From positions 5,261 to 69,260 of the forward strand of contig CAKSHJ010000009.1 of the NCBI GenBank assembly GCA_934457095.1: a stretch of DNA of 64,000 nt. The letters are read 5' to 3'. This DNA comes from an uncultured Eubacteriales bacterium. Its GTDB lineage: Bacteria > Bacillota > Clostridia > Oscillospirales > Acutalibacteraceae. The position numbers and the translations under genes are program-made. The notes beneath the pieces were generated by a model that saw only the letters and a program-made list of their open reading frames with translations, was not told the DNA's origin and made no database searches. Below are positions 34,247 through 43,362 of this stretch, one piece after another (positions within the stretch are counted from its first letter, which is position 1; each line of letters starts with the position of its first letter).

Positions 34247-34392
34247 CGCTACGCTTCACCCCCACACCTATCCGTCATTTCTCCCTGTTTGAGAGAGAAA
34301 AAGAAAGTAATATTTTCATTGTTTTTACATAAATAACAAAAAATGGAAACAATACTTTGACTTACAAAGAAAAAAGGGATTCTGCGTAAAAA

Positions 34393-34521
34393 TCAAACAT
34401 TCATTTCATCCATAAAAATACCAATTAAGCGGTCAATTTCATCTTGATTTTTTACGTAACTTATACTTTTTTCTTCTTTGCCAGTAAAAATGATATTAGA
34501 CTTATTCGTTATGGGTGTCAT
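34393..34521 (-). CDS. Short reading frame, possible gene remnant
   Basis: 42 codons from ATG 34521, hydrophilic, reading GKEEKSISYVKNQDEIDRLI in the middle. No ribosome binding site is visible. The start lies within a duplicated TGGGTGTCATTT (34513-34524 and 34539-34550) that looks like a mobile-element end. It may be the 3' remainder of a lost accessory gene. I do not recognise a family. Confidence 0.25.
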   Translation of the reverse strand: MTPITNKSNIIFTGKEEKSISYVKNQDEIDRLIGIFMDEMNV

Positions 34522-34656
34522 TTTTGGTAGAGGGTGGGTGTCATTTACAGTATTGTTGATCAGTTAGATACCACCAAACGGTTTATGTAGCACAAGGTTA
34601 CAAGAGTAAATCGTCCTGTGGACCCGGCATCAAATAAACATACTAGGGGTATCATC

Positions 34657-35166
34657 ATGATTTGCGTGGGAATTGACGTTGCCAAGGACAAGCACGACTG
34701 CGTCATCCTCAGCTCGGAAGGCGAAGTCCTGGCAGATGTATTCGCCATCCAAAACAACGCAGAGGGCTCTGACACGCTGCTGCAAACCGACCTCTACCGG
34801 AAAGGCTGGTTTCGACCCTTCACACGGCATCCGTTTACGCACTTCCCGGCGAGTTCCCCGGAGTTAAAAGCGCACTTAACACATTTGAAAACGCTCTTAA
34901 ATGACGTCTCCAAAGGCCGCTATGGGAGAGATATGGCAACAACACTTCGAGATGCCGCCAGATGTTCCGTCGGCTCTGTTATGCCGGCCAAGTCTCTGGA
35001 ACTGCGGCATACGATCCACTTAATTCACGGACTGGACACCGAAATTGAGGTCGCTATCCAGTCCATGATGGAGGAAATACAGTCTCCCATTACGACGATT
35101 CCGGGCATTAGCGTTCGTATGTTGGTTCGGCTGATTTATGCTTTGGAGAAGAATACAGCCGCATAA
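34657..35166 (+). pseudogene. IS110-family transposase relic
   Basis: 170 codons remain of a protein normally near 400. The start ICVGIDVAKDKHDCVIL carries the first Asp of the DEDD domain; after about residue 45 the frame jumps into DLYRKGWFRPFTRHPF and then resumes in the region just before the second domain (LTHLKTLLNDVSKGRYG ... ITTIPGISVRM). It stops where the Transposase_20 domain with its catalytic Ser should begin. An internal deletion plus a C-terminal truncation makes it inactive. AGGGGT precedes the ATG. Confidence 0.8.
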
Positions 35167-35300
35167 CAACTTTTCTCTCATATGCTTAGCTGGGTGTCCG
35201 ATTGGACGTCTGCTTTGCGATACCCTTTTTGAACCGCCTACTTTTTGGCCATTCTTCGTATTTTAGGCTTGACTTTTAATAATTAGTCTTTCTTTTTTGC

Positions 35301-35314
35301 TGGGACGTACGTCC
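35301..35314. repeat. Palindrome, copy 4 (imperfect)
   Basis: TGGGACGTACGTCC; the last C of the core has become T. It lies about 50 bases before the integrase promoter. Confidence 0.75.
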
Positions 35315-35324
35315 TGGATAAAAT

Positions 35325-35354
35325 AAAAAATCACAGCCGGAGCTGTGATTTTGC
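35325..35354. terminator. Hairpin upstream of the integrase
   Basis: AAAATCACAGC-CGGA-GCTGTGATTTT, a perfect 11-bp stem. It has A and T tracts on both sides and may end transcripts from either direction. Confidence 0.65.
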
Positions 35355-35361
35355 GGGTATA

Positions 35362-35390
35362 TTGTCTTTTTTTGTAAAATTGTGTAATAT
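35362..35390 (+). promoter_or_regulatory. Promoter of the integrase gene
   Basis: TTGTCT at 35362-35367, 17-base spacer, TAATAT at 35385-35390. Confidence 0.55.
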
Positions 35391-35420
35391 GGGGCTATTA
35401 ACTTAAAAGGGGAGAAGAAT

Positions 35421-36389
35421 ATGAAATTTACAGAAAACACTTTATTTAAGGATTATGCGGTTTTTTGGCTGGAAAACTATGTTCGTGGTTTTGTAAAGGA
35501 TAACACATATATGGGTACCTATTACCGTCAAACGCACAACGCCTTAATTCCGTATTTTGGGAACATGGCAATATCAGATATAAAGTCAAGCATCATTCAG
35601 GAGTTTTTCAATATTCAAGGAAAACGATATTCTCTGGAAACCATGAAAAAGATGAGATTTTGTTTATCCAACATATTGCAAGTAGCCGTAGATGATGAAA
35701 TTATTTCTAAAAACCCTCTCAATAAAAGGATTCGGCTAAAGAGCAATATTGAACCTATTGAAAAACATGTTTGGAATCGAGAGCATTTTGAATGTGCGTA
35801 CCGCTTCGCTTTGCTGCACCCGCAAGGGTTGGGTCCGTTACTACTAATGGATACCGCGATTAGTCGCAGTGAACTATTAGGGATAGAGTGGGGGAATGTG
35901 CTTTGGAGTGAGGGGTGCATAGCAATACGGAATGGTACGGTTATTGTACAAGACCCCGAAACGAAAAAACATTACCTTTTGACCGATGGATTAAAAAATA
36001 AATATCGTATGCGTAATATTCCGTTGTCAAAAGATGTTTATAATTGTTTAAAGTTACACTATCAGCGCATTTTATTTTTAGGGCAGCATAAAGGATTGAC
36101 CCAGAATCAAATCAATAAGCAATTTGTGATTTCAAATCAAAAAGGGGGAGCGATGGATCCAAATAATTGGGCAAAAAGAAATTTTAGACGCTTTATGAAT
36201 GATTTAACATCTCAATATCCAGAGATACCGGTTTTAACTCCACATGAATTAAGGCACACTAGAGCTACGCTATGGTGGGAGGAAAAAGTAGACCTTTTAT
36301 CTCTTGGTATGGTTGGTGGTTGGAGAAACCTTAGAATGTTGCGTGAAAGATATGCGCATAGTAATATTGACCATTTGAAAAAACTTTGA
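35421..36389 (+). CDS. Tyrosine recombinase (phage/island integrase)
   Basis: 322 residues. A SAM-like core-binding domain (residues about 8-110) precedes the catalytic domain. Catalytic residues visible are Arg in TAISRSELLGIEWG, His and Arg in TPHELRHTRATLWW, Trp in VGGWRNLRML in place of the second His, and the nucleophile Tyr in RERYAHSN. Slightly shorter than typical phage integrases because the N-terminal arm-binding domain is missing. Only 25 bases separate its stop from a tRNA-Lys 3' fragment, the expected attachment site, so it is probably the enzyme of the element inserted here. Confidence 0.85.
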   Translation: MKFTENTLFKDYAVFWLENYVRGFVKDNTYMGTYYRQTHNALIPYFGNMAISDIKSSIIQEFFNIQGKRYSLETMKKMRFCLSNILQVAVDDEIISKNPLNKRIRLKSNIEPIEKHVWNREHFECAYRFALLHPQGLGPLLLMDTAISRSELLGIEWGNVLWSEGCIAIRNGTVIVQDPETKKHYLLTDGLKNKYRMRNIPLSKDVYNCLKLHYQRILFLGQHKGLTQNQINKQFVISNQKGGAMDPNNWAKRNFRRFMNDLTSQYPEIPVLTPHELRHTRATLWWEEKVDLLSLGMVGGWRNLRMLRERYAHSNIDHLKKL

Positions 36390-36413
36390 ACAGATAAAGG
36401 TTCAGTGTTTATT

Positions 36414-36458
36414 CTTTTAATCAGGGTGTCCGGAGTTCGAATCTCCGATGGATCACCA
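36414..36458 (+). pseudogene. tRNA-Lys (TTT) 3' fragment, attachment-site scar
   Basis: 45 bases from the anticodon loop (CTTTTAA) through variable loop, T arm (CCGGAGTTCGAATCTCCG) and acceptor end GGATCACCA. The 5' half is missing, so it cannot make tRNA. It matches the 3' half of a clostridial tRNA-Lys. Integrases commonly use this part of a tRNA as the core site; here it forms the chromosome-island junction next to the integrase gene. Confidence 0.75.
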
Positions 36459-36497
36459 AAATAAAACAGCTGCTGTACGGCGGCTGTTTTATTTTAT
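36458..36497 (+). terminator. Terminator of the former tRNA-Lys gene
   Basis: AAAATAAAACAGC pairs with GCTGTTTTATTTT around a short inner loop. Confidence 0.8.
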
Positions 36498-36591
36498 AGT
36501 TTTTTGCCTGATTTGGTTAAAATAATATATACGGATATATAAATATATGGTATATTATTTAGAAAGAATAATAACTTAAAGGAAAGAAAAA

Positions 36592-39285
36592 ATGGAAAAT
36601 CAATCAAAATTACATGCATTTTTCTTTAGAAACAAAAACGAAAATATAGTAGTTGACGCAATACCGAACAGAAAAGATAGGAGAAAAACCGCAAGATATT
36701 GTTTGTTGTTTTTTCTTTCCTTTATCATACCTGTGTGTATATTGGTGGCGATTTTAGCAAGATTGCAGGTGTTTCCGGATGGAGAAAGCACCGTTCTAAC
36801 TGCCGATTTAGCCGCGCAATATACTGATTTTTTCTCGTACTTCAAAGGCTTTTTTAACGGAGAAAACAATCTGTTTTATTGTCTTAGCCAAACTTTGGGT
36901 AACAATATATGGGGTGTTTTACCGTATTATTTGTTGAGCCCTTTTAATTTGGTACTTTTGTTTTTTAGTTCAGAGGCGTTACCGACTGCAATTTATATCA
37001 TAACAGTATTGAAAATAGGCGCATGCGGTGTGACATGTTTTTTATTTTTGAACCGTGTTTTTCACGGAGAGTATGCTGCATTGATATTCTCCACTTGTTA
37101 TGCGCTGATGAGCTTTAATGTGGTATATCTTTCTCACATTATGTGGTTGGACGGCGTGATTTTACTGCCTGTAATTTCCTTGGGCATTCACAGAATGCTG
37201 GAGAAAAAGCGGCCTTTATGCTATATTTTATCCTTATTTTTGGCTTTGGTAACCAACTATTACATTGGGTATATGTTATGTATTTTTACAGTTGTATATT
37301 TTTTGTACCGGATATTGCGTGCTTTACCGCAGCAGGAAAAATGGAAGTATTTTTGGCAAAAAGCCTATATGTATATGATTTCCTCTTTCATAGCGGGCGG
37401 GATGGCAGCGGTTGTGCTGTTACCGGCATTTATGGCATTAAACGGCGGAAAGTCCAACGGTTTTAAGGGTTTGTCTTTTGCGTTCAACGGTTCTGTTTTT
37501 GAAATTCTGGGGAATTTATACACTAATATGTTTTCGCTCACAGAGGCAAAAAACGACTGGTTCGACGGTCTGCCGAATATTTTTGTAGGTATTTTTATAT
37601 TGGTGCTAACGGTGTTATTTTTTATACAAAAACCGATTGCGCTTAAAACAAAATTGCTGACCGGCAGTTTGATTGCCGTGTTTATTTTATCGTTCTGGGT
37701 TGCGCCGCTGGATTTGGCATGGCAGGGTTTTACGCCGCCCAATTGGTTTCCGCACCGATATGCGTTTTTGTTCAGCTTTGTTTTGGTAACGCTGGCATTT
37801 GAGAGCTTTGGAGTGTTAAGAACGCAGAAGCCGCCTGCAGTGCGCTATTGCGTGACGGGAACAGCAATGCTTGCAGCTACGATATTGCTGGCGTGGTTAA
37901 CGGGCAGACTTCATAGCGGTATGAAATTTGTGCTGTTGGATGCCGGGTTGGTTGTGTTGTTTTTCATTTTATTGTATTTTGTGCATTTACAGACGAAAAA
38001 ATGGCTGCAATTTGCATTAACGCTGGGCATGGGTGTGATTTGTACAGGAAATATAACGCTTAATGCCAATATGGTTTTGCGGCGCATGGATTACGGAAGC
38101 TATGGGGAGTATGCGCAATATTATGAGGACGCAACGCCGGTGATTGAGAAAACAAAGGCGATGACGCAGGGGGATTTTGCGCGCATGGAGAAGGATTTTT
38201 TCTATACCTTTAATGATGCCATGCATTATTCTTACCATGGCATTACGCACTACAGCTCGAATTTAAAAGCGAGTTTAGTGAGTTTTTTTGGCAAGACAGG
38301 GTATAAAAGTAACGATGTAGTTATCAGCAACAGCCAGGGCAACACGCTGGCCTTTGACAGCATTTACGGCGTGCGGTATTTTATTTCAGGGCAGTCAAGC
38401 TTCCCGCAGTACCGCAAGGTTTTGCAGGAGGGCGGTTATTCCGTTTATGAAAATCCGTTTGCCTTGGGCTTGGGCTTTACCATTCCGGAGGAGGTTGCGG
38501 CTTTGGAATTGGATGAGGAAAATCCGTTTTTGTCGCAGAATCGGGTGTTGCATTGCTTTGCCCCGCAGATCCGGCAGGAGGTTTTTACAGCGGAGACGCT
38601 GCTGAATACGCAGACGGATAATTTAACGGTGACAAGTGAAAACGGAAACATGGTTCTGGAGAAGATAGACCCGGAGCAGCCTGCTTCTATTTGCTGGACT
38701 TACCAACGAGACGAGGCGTTCAGTCCGGTATATATGTGTTTTGGCAACGCGGAAAGAGCGCGGAAGATTATAGTGAAGGTCAATGATGAGCCGGTGTATT
38801 ATGACCATAATTATCACGGTGCGTTTTATGATTATATACACCCAGTGCTGCTGAACGATACAGCGGAAACCTATACCGTTTCGCTGGAGCTGACAGCGGA
38901 ACGCTTTGTGGTGGGAAAACCGTATTTATATCGGCAGAACATGCAAGTATTTGAGCAGTATTACAGCGCTATGGCAGACGGTAATTTTGCCGCGACGGAA
39001 AACAACGGTTCTTCCTTTAGCGGACAGGTGGTTGCCAAAGAGCAGGAGAGATTGTTTTTCTCGTTGCCGTATGAGCGCGGTTGGAGCGTATATATAGACG
39101 GACAAAAAGTGGAAACCGAGGCTGTATTTGATACCTTTTTATCTGTGAAAATTCCGGCGGGCAAACATACCGTGGAGTTGTCGTTTATACCGCCGGGATT
39201 GTTTATGGGCAGTGTGGTAAGCGGTGTAAGCATACTTGCATTGGGTGGGTATTTATGGTTATTGCACCGTGGTCGCATCGGCTAA
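36592..39285 (+). CDS. YfhO-family membrane protein
   Basis: 897 residues. A cytoplasmic N-terminus of about 40 residues, some twelve hydrophobic helices up to about residue 490, then a large extracytoplasmic beta-rich domain and a final helix. Motifs typical of YfhO are DLAAQYTDFFSYFKGFF, LGNNIWGVLPYYLLSPFN, YALMSFNVVYLSHIMWLDG and PPNWFPHRYAFLFSF. In Bacillus and Listeria YfhO proteins act in glycosylation of lipoteichoic acid at the outer face (GT-C fold). AAGGAAAG precedes the ATG. First gene to the right of the island. Confidence 0.87.
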   Translation: MENQSKLHAFFFRNKNENIVVDAIPNRKDRRKTARYCLLFFLSFIIPVCILVAILARLQVFPDGESTVLTADLAAQYTDFFSYFKGFFNGENNLFYCLSQTLGNNIWGVLPYYLLSPFNLVLLFFSSEALPTAIYIITVLKIGACGVTCFLFLNRVFHGEYAALIFSTCYALMSFNVVYLSHIMWLDGVILLPVISLGIHRMLEKKRPLCYILSLFLALVTNYYIGYMLCIFTVVYFLYRILRALPQQEKWKYFWQKAYMYMISSFIAGGMAAVVLLPAFMALNGGKSNGFKGLSFAFNGSVFEILGNLYTNMFSLTEAKNDWFDGLPNIFVGIFILVLTVLFFIQKPIALKTKLLTGSLIAVFILSFWVAPLDLAWQGFTPPNWFPHRYAFLFSFVLVTLAFESFGVLRTQKPPAVRYCVTGTAMLAATILLAWLTGRLHSGMKFVLLDAGLVVLFFILLYFVHLQTKKWLQFALTLGMGVICTGNITLNANMVLRRMDYGSYGEYAQYYEDATPVIEKTKAMTQGDFARMEKDFFYTFNDAMHYSYHGITHYSSNLKASLVSFFGKTGYKSNDVVISNSQGNTLAFDSIYGVRYFISGQSSFPQYRKVLQEGGYSVYENPFALGLGFTIPEEVAALELDEENPFLSQNRVLHCFAPQIRQEVFTAETLLNTQTDNLTVTSENGNMVLEKIDPEQPASICWTYQRDEAFSPVYMCFGNAERARKIIVKVNDEPVYYDHNYHGAFYDYIHPVLLNDTAETYTVSLELTAERFVVGKPYLYRQNMQVFEQYYSAMADGNFAATENNGSSFSGQVVAKEQERLFFSLPYERGWSVYIDGQKVETEAVFDTFLSVKIPAGKHTVELSFIPPGLFMGSVVSGVSILALGGYLWLLHRGRIG

Positions 39286-39391
39286 ATGTAAATATTGTGT
39301 GACGGCGGGAAATAGAGGTTGAAGAACGCTTTGAGATACGATACACTATATAACAAACGACAGTATAGTACAAAAGGAGTATTACAGAGCG

Positions 39392-40576
39392 ATGGCTTTT
39401 GACAAAATGATTCTCAAACAATTGCTGAAGAAAGTAGACGATGTTTCGTTTGAGGTAAAGTTTCCCGATGGCGAGGTATTGAAAGCGGGACAGGACGAAC
39501 CCATAGCAGTAATTCGCGTCAACGGCAATATAGAGGTGGGCGCTTTGATGAAGAGTCCTTCTCTTACTTTGGGCGAAGCGTATATGGACAAAATTTTGGA
39601 GCTGGAACAGGGCAATTTATTTGAAATTTTGAATTTGGTGCTTGCCAAATTGGAGGACTTTTCAAGCGATTTCAGCGGGCTTTCCAAAATTATGAAAACC
39701 TCGACCTCAAAGAAAAACCAGAAGAAGGAAATTGCGTCGCACTATGACATTGGCAATGCGTTTTTTGAGCTTTGGCTGGACGAAACGATGAGTTATTCCT
39801 GCGGATATTTTCGGCAGCCGACCGATACGTTGTATATGGCGCAGATGAATAAGGTAGACTATATTTTAAAAAAGCTGAATTTAAAACCCGGACAAACACT
39901 GTTGGATATTGGCTGTGGTTGGGGGTATTTGTTGCTTGCTGCGGCCCAAAAATACAAGGTGAAGGGCGTTGGCATTACTTTAAGCGAGGAGCAATACCGC
40001 AAAGGTCAGGAGCGAATCAAAGCTGAGGGGCTGGAGGGTCAGGTGGAGATTCGCCTGATGGATTACCGCGATTTGGAGAAGAGCGGTATGCAGTTTGACC
40101 GTATTGTAAGCGTGGGTATGTTAGAGCATGTAAGCCGCGACAATTACCCGTTGTTCATGAAAAATATTGACAAGGCGCTCAACCCAAAGGGGCTTGTGCT
40201 GTTGCATTATATTAGCGGCAGGCAGGAGCATGACGGCGACCCATGGATTAAAAAATATATTTTTCCGGGCGGTATTATTCCCAGTTTGCGGGAAATTCTG
40301 CATTTGGTGGGCGAGCACAATTACTATACGCTGGATGTGGAAAGTCTGCGCCGCCACTATGAAAGAACCTTACTGGAATGGGCCAAGAATTTTGCGGCTA
40401 AGCGCGAGGTGATTGATACCATGTTTGAGGAGCGTTTTGTGCGTATGTGGGAGCTGTATTTGGTGGCGTGCGCCTCGGTTTTTCACAACGGTATTTGTGA
40501 TATTCATCAGGTGTTGTTCAGCAAGGGTGTGGATAATACATTGCCGATGACCCGGGATTATTTGTACAGAGATTGA
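39392..40576 (+). CDS. Cyclopropane-fatty-acyl-phospholipid synthase
   Basis: 394 residues. A short N-terminal SCP-like lipid-binding domain (to about 100) precedes the SAM-dependent methyltransferase. Visible are EIASHYDIGNAFFELWLDETMSYS, the SAM loop LLDIGCGWGYLLLAAAQ, IVSVGMLEHV with the active-site His-Val, and LHYISG. It adds a methylene bridge to unsaturated acyl chains in the membrane, which helps under acid and other stress. AAAGGAG lies before ATG 39392; a possible promoter TTGAAG-17-TACACT lies at about 39318-39346. Confidence 0.92.
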   Translation: MAFDKMILKQLLKKVDDVSFEVKFPDGEVLKAGQDEPIAVIRVNGNIEVGALMKSPSLTLGEAYMDKILELEQGNLFEILNLVLAKLEDFSSDFSGLSKIMKTSTSKKNQKKEIASHYDIGNAFFELWLDETMSYSCGYFRQPTDTLYMAQMNKVDYILKKLNLKPGQTLLDIGCGWGYLLLAAAQKYKVKGVGITLSEEQYRKGQERIKAEGLEGQVEIRLMDYRDLEKSGMQFDRIVSVGMLEHVSRDNYPLFMKNIDKALNPKGLVLLHYISGRQEHDGDPWIKKYIFPGGIIPSLREILHLVGEHNYYTLDVESLRRHYERTLLEWAKNFAAKREVIDTMFEERFVRMWELYLVACASVFHNGICDIHQVLFSKGVDNTLPMTRDYLYRD

Positions 40577-40608
40577 GTTGGGTTCTTTTTGAGAAAGGGG
40601 GAGGCGCA

Positions 40609-41424
40609 TTGAAAAAGAAGGCGATATTGGCGTTGTGTATTGCGGCGGTATGCAGCGTGAGCCTGTGCGGCTGCGGGGCGGGAATCGCTCAAATGCCGCG
40701 TCCGTTTCCAAACGGTACGACTTCGCAGACAGAGCAAGTGAGTTCAGCGGAGGAGCCGGAGGTTTCCTCATCGCCGGCAGTACAGGAGTCGGAGCAACCG
40801 GTGAATACGCACATGCGACTGGAGGATATTACGGTGGAAACCGAGCGAGGCGTGCAGGTGTATCCGGCGGTTTATGACATGGATGATACATCGGTGCAGG
40901 AACAGGTGAACGCGCTGATTGAGCAGCATCGTCAGTTGGGACAGGCACAGTATGGCGGACAGGCAAAATTGGAGAGTACCACGGAGGTGACGTTTTTGAG
41001 CGGTGAGCGGTTGTCGTTGGTTTTTAGCCATAAGCTGGTGAACCCCGAGCAGGCGCCGAATTACCCTGTGGTATACCGCAGCAGTTTAGTAGTAGATTTA
41101 AAGACAGGCGCGCAGCTGCATTTGAGCGATTATGCCTCGGTATACCCGATGTACGAGCAGTTGAGATACAGCTTGTATGAGGTGGTGGGTGATGACGATA
41201 CAGATAAGACAACGGTACAGGTTGCGGTACGGAATTTGCTGCGTAACGACAGGCTTTCTGCGGTGAATTTGAGCCGTGCAGATTACCCGCTTTCAAAAGA
41301 ATTTGCTCCAAGTTTATATGGCTATATAACAGAAGATAAGGTGGGTTTGCTGATTGCGGTTTCGGAGGAAACTGGTGGTTCGATGCGTGTGGAATTTGAT
41401 AAAGATGAGGTGCTGTATGCCTAA
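40609..41424 (+). CDS. DUF3298-type lipoprotein
   Basis: 271 residues starting at TTG behind AAAGGGGGAGG. Signal peptide with lipobox SVSLCGCGAG (Cys near residue 24), a Ser/Glu/Gln linker, then a domain resembling DUF3298/RsiV C-terminal regions: VEVTFLSGERLSLVFSHKL, SSLVVDLKTGAQLHLSDYA and KEFAPSLYGYITEDKVGLLI. In RsiV this domain binds lysozyme; binding here is unknown. It follows the cfa-like gene by 32 bases and is probably co-transcribed. Confidence 0.75.
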   Translation: MKKKAILALCIAAVCSVSLCGCGAGIAQMPRPFPNGTTSQTEQVSSAEEPEVSSSPAVQESEQPVNTHMRLEDITVETERGVQVYPAVYDMDDTSVQEQVNALIEQHRQLGQAQYGGQAKLESTTEVTFLSGERLSLVFSHKLVNPEQAPNYPVVYRSSLVVDLKTGAQLHLSDYASVYPMYEQLRYSLYEVVGDDDTDKTTVQVAVRNLLRNDRLSAVNLSRADYPLSKEFAPSLYGYITEDKVGLLIAVSEETGGSMRVEFDKDEVLYA

Positions 41425-41464
41425 AAAAGGAACTTTTAGGCAGAACGGGAATCGCTTGCCGCGC

Positions 41465-41494
41465 TTGACAAAAAGCAGAGAAATGTGATAAATT
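41465..41494 (+). promoter_or_regulatory. Promoter and leader of the cydDC operon
   Basis: TTGACA at 41465-41470, 18-base spacer, TAAATT at 41489-41494. The leader of about 125 bases contains nested inverted repeats CACTA (41546)/TAGTG (41575) and TTAGC (41554)/GCTAA (41563), a possible regulatory RNA. Confidence 0.6.
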
Positions 41495-41625
41495 TTCCAT
41501 AGGTATCGTAACAAAGTGAGTGGGGAGATTCCGCTTTCTTTTTTACACTAGAATTAGCTATCGCTAACCGGAGTTAGTGGTTGCGTACATATTTGCTGAA
41601 AAACGAAAGTACAGGTGAGGGTATG

Positions 41626-43362
41626 ATGATAAATAAACGGCTGCTGCAAAGTGTGCCGGAGTCAAAAAAATATATTTGGTGTAACGTGGCGTTGCAGTGG
41701 TTTGCTTTGGCAGCCAACGTTGTTATGGTAGGCGCAATTGGGTTTTGTTTGCAGACGTTGCTTTGGCAAAGAACCAATTTGTTTGCAGTGATGATGCCGC
41801 TTGCAATTGGGGTGGGTGCAATTTTACTGCGCCTTTTTTGTACGCTGGGTAGTGCCCGTATGCGGTATCTTTCCGCAAAACAGGTGAAAAAAACGCTGCG
41901 CAGCCGTATTTACCAAAAATTACTGCGATTGGGCAGTTCCTATCAGAACAAGGCTTCCACCGCGGAGGTGGTACAGGTAGCCGTAGAGGGCGTAGACCAG
42001 TTGGACATTTATTTTGCCGCGTATTTGCCGCAATTTTTTTACAGTATGATAGCTCCGCTGACTTTATTTGGTGTATTGTGCTTTGTCAATTGGCAGAGCG
42101 CGCTGATTTTGCTGGGTTGCGTACCGTTGATACCGGTTTCGATTGCGCTGGTGCAGACGTTTGCAAAAAAATTGCTTTCTAAATATTGGGGGCGGTATAC
42201 GGCGCTGGGCGACACTTTTTTGGAAAATTTGCAGGGATTGACTACGCTGAAAATATACCAGGCAGATGAGAAAAAGAATACGGAAATGAATGAGGAGGCC
42301 GAACATTTTCGCAAAATTACCATGAAGGTGCTGACTATGCAGCTCAATTCTATTTCGATTATGGATATTGTGGCGTTTGGAGGTGCAGCGGCGGGTATGG
42401 TGATGGCGGTCAGTCAATTTGCCACCGGGCGTATGAGTTTTGCCGGCTGCGTGATTGTGATTTTACTCTCGGCCGATTTTTTTATACCGATGCGTCAACT
42501 GGGCAGTTTTTTTCACATTGCCATGAACGGTATGGCCGCAAGCGATAAAATTTTTAAATTGCTGGATATGCCTGAACCACCTGAGAACACCGAAACCGTG
42601 CCGGGGGAAAATTGTACGATTGTTTGTGAAAATTTGAATTTTTCCTATGAGGAAAGTCGCGGAATTTTACAGGGAATCGACATGGAATTTGCCAAGGGAA
42701 GTTTTACGGCAATTGTGGGCGAGAGCGGTAGCGGAAAGTCTACCTTGGGCGGAATTTTGGCAGGGCGCAATGCGCCGTACAGCGGCAGTGTGACCGTAGG
42801 CGGTGTGGAATTGCGCGAAATTGCCGAGAAAAGCCTGATGCAAACGGTGACTTATGTTGGCCATAACAGCTATTTATTTGGGGGTACTGTACGCGAAAAT
42901 TTACAATTGGGCAATCCTGCGGCTAACGATACACAAATGTGGCAGGTGTTGGAGCAGACCAAATTGGCGGAATTTTTGCGCGGTGAAAACGGTTTGGGTA
43001 CGCAACTTTTAGAACGCGGCGAAAATTTTTCCGGGGGACAGCGGCAGCGGCTGGCGTTGAGCCGTGCGCTTTTACATGACAGTTCGGTTTATATTTTTGA
43101 TGAGGCTACTTCGAACATAGATGCAGAGAGTGAAGACGATATTATGGCGCAAATTTACCGTTTGGCAAGCGTAAAAACGGTTCTTTTTATCTCTCACAGA
43201 CTGGCCAATGTGATACATGCGGACCGTATTTATGTGCTGCAAAACGGGCGCATTGCAGAGCAGGGAACTCATCCAACGCTCATAGAGCGGCAGGGAATTT
43301 ACGAAGAATTGTACCGTCGCCAAAGGGAGTTGGAGCAGTATGCAAAGGGGGCAGTCATATGA
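41626..43362 (+). CDS. cydD: CydD-like ABC exporter half-transporter
   Basis: About 578 residues. Six membrane helices (to about 300), then an ABC domain: Walker A VGESGSGKSTLGG, signature FSGGQRQRLALSR, Walker B VYIFDEATSNID. The coupling region VAVEGVDQLDIYFAAYLPQFFY is typical of CydD. CydDC exports cysteine/glutathione-type thiols and supports cytochrome bd assembly in E. coli; no cydAB lies in this window. The AGGTGAGG site suits ATG 41626 better than ATG 41623. The last four bases overlap the next gene (ATGA). Confidence 0.82.
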   Translation: MINKRLLQSVPESKKYIWCNVALQWFALAANVVMVGAIGFCLQTLLWQRTNLFAVMMPLAIGVGAILLRLFCTLGSARMRYLSAKQVKKTLRSRIYQKLLRLGSSYQNKASTAEVVQVAVEGVDQLDIYFAAYLPQFFYSMIAPLTLFGVLCFVNWQSALILLGCVPLIPVSIALVQTFAKKLLSKYWGRYTALGDTFLENLQGLTTLKIYQADEKKNTEMNEEAEHFRKITMKVLTMQLNSISIMDIVAFGGAAAGMVMAVSQFATGRMSFAGCVIVILLSADFFIPMRQLGSFFHIAMNGMAASDKIFKLLDMPEPPENTETVPGENCTIVCENLNFSYEESRGILQGIDMEFAKGSFTAIVGESGSGKSTLGGILAGRNAPYSGSVTVGGVELREIAEKSLMQTVTYVGHNSYLFGGTVRENLQLGNPAANDTQMWQVLEQTKLAEFLRGENGLGTQLLERGENFSGGQRQRLALSRALLHDSSVYIFDEATSNIDAESEDDIMAQIYRLASVKTVLFISHRLANVIHADRIYVLQNGRIAEQGTHPTLIERQGIYEELYRRQRELEQYAKGAVI

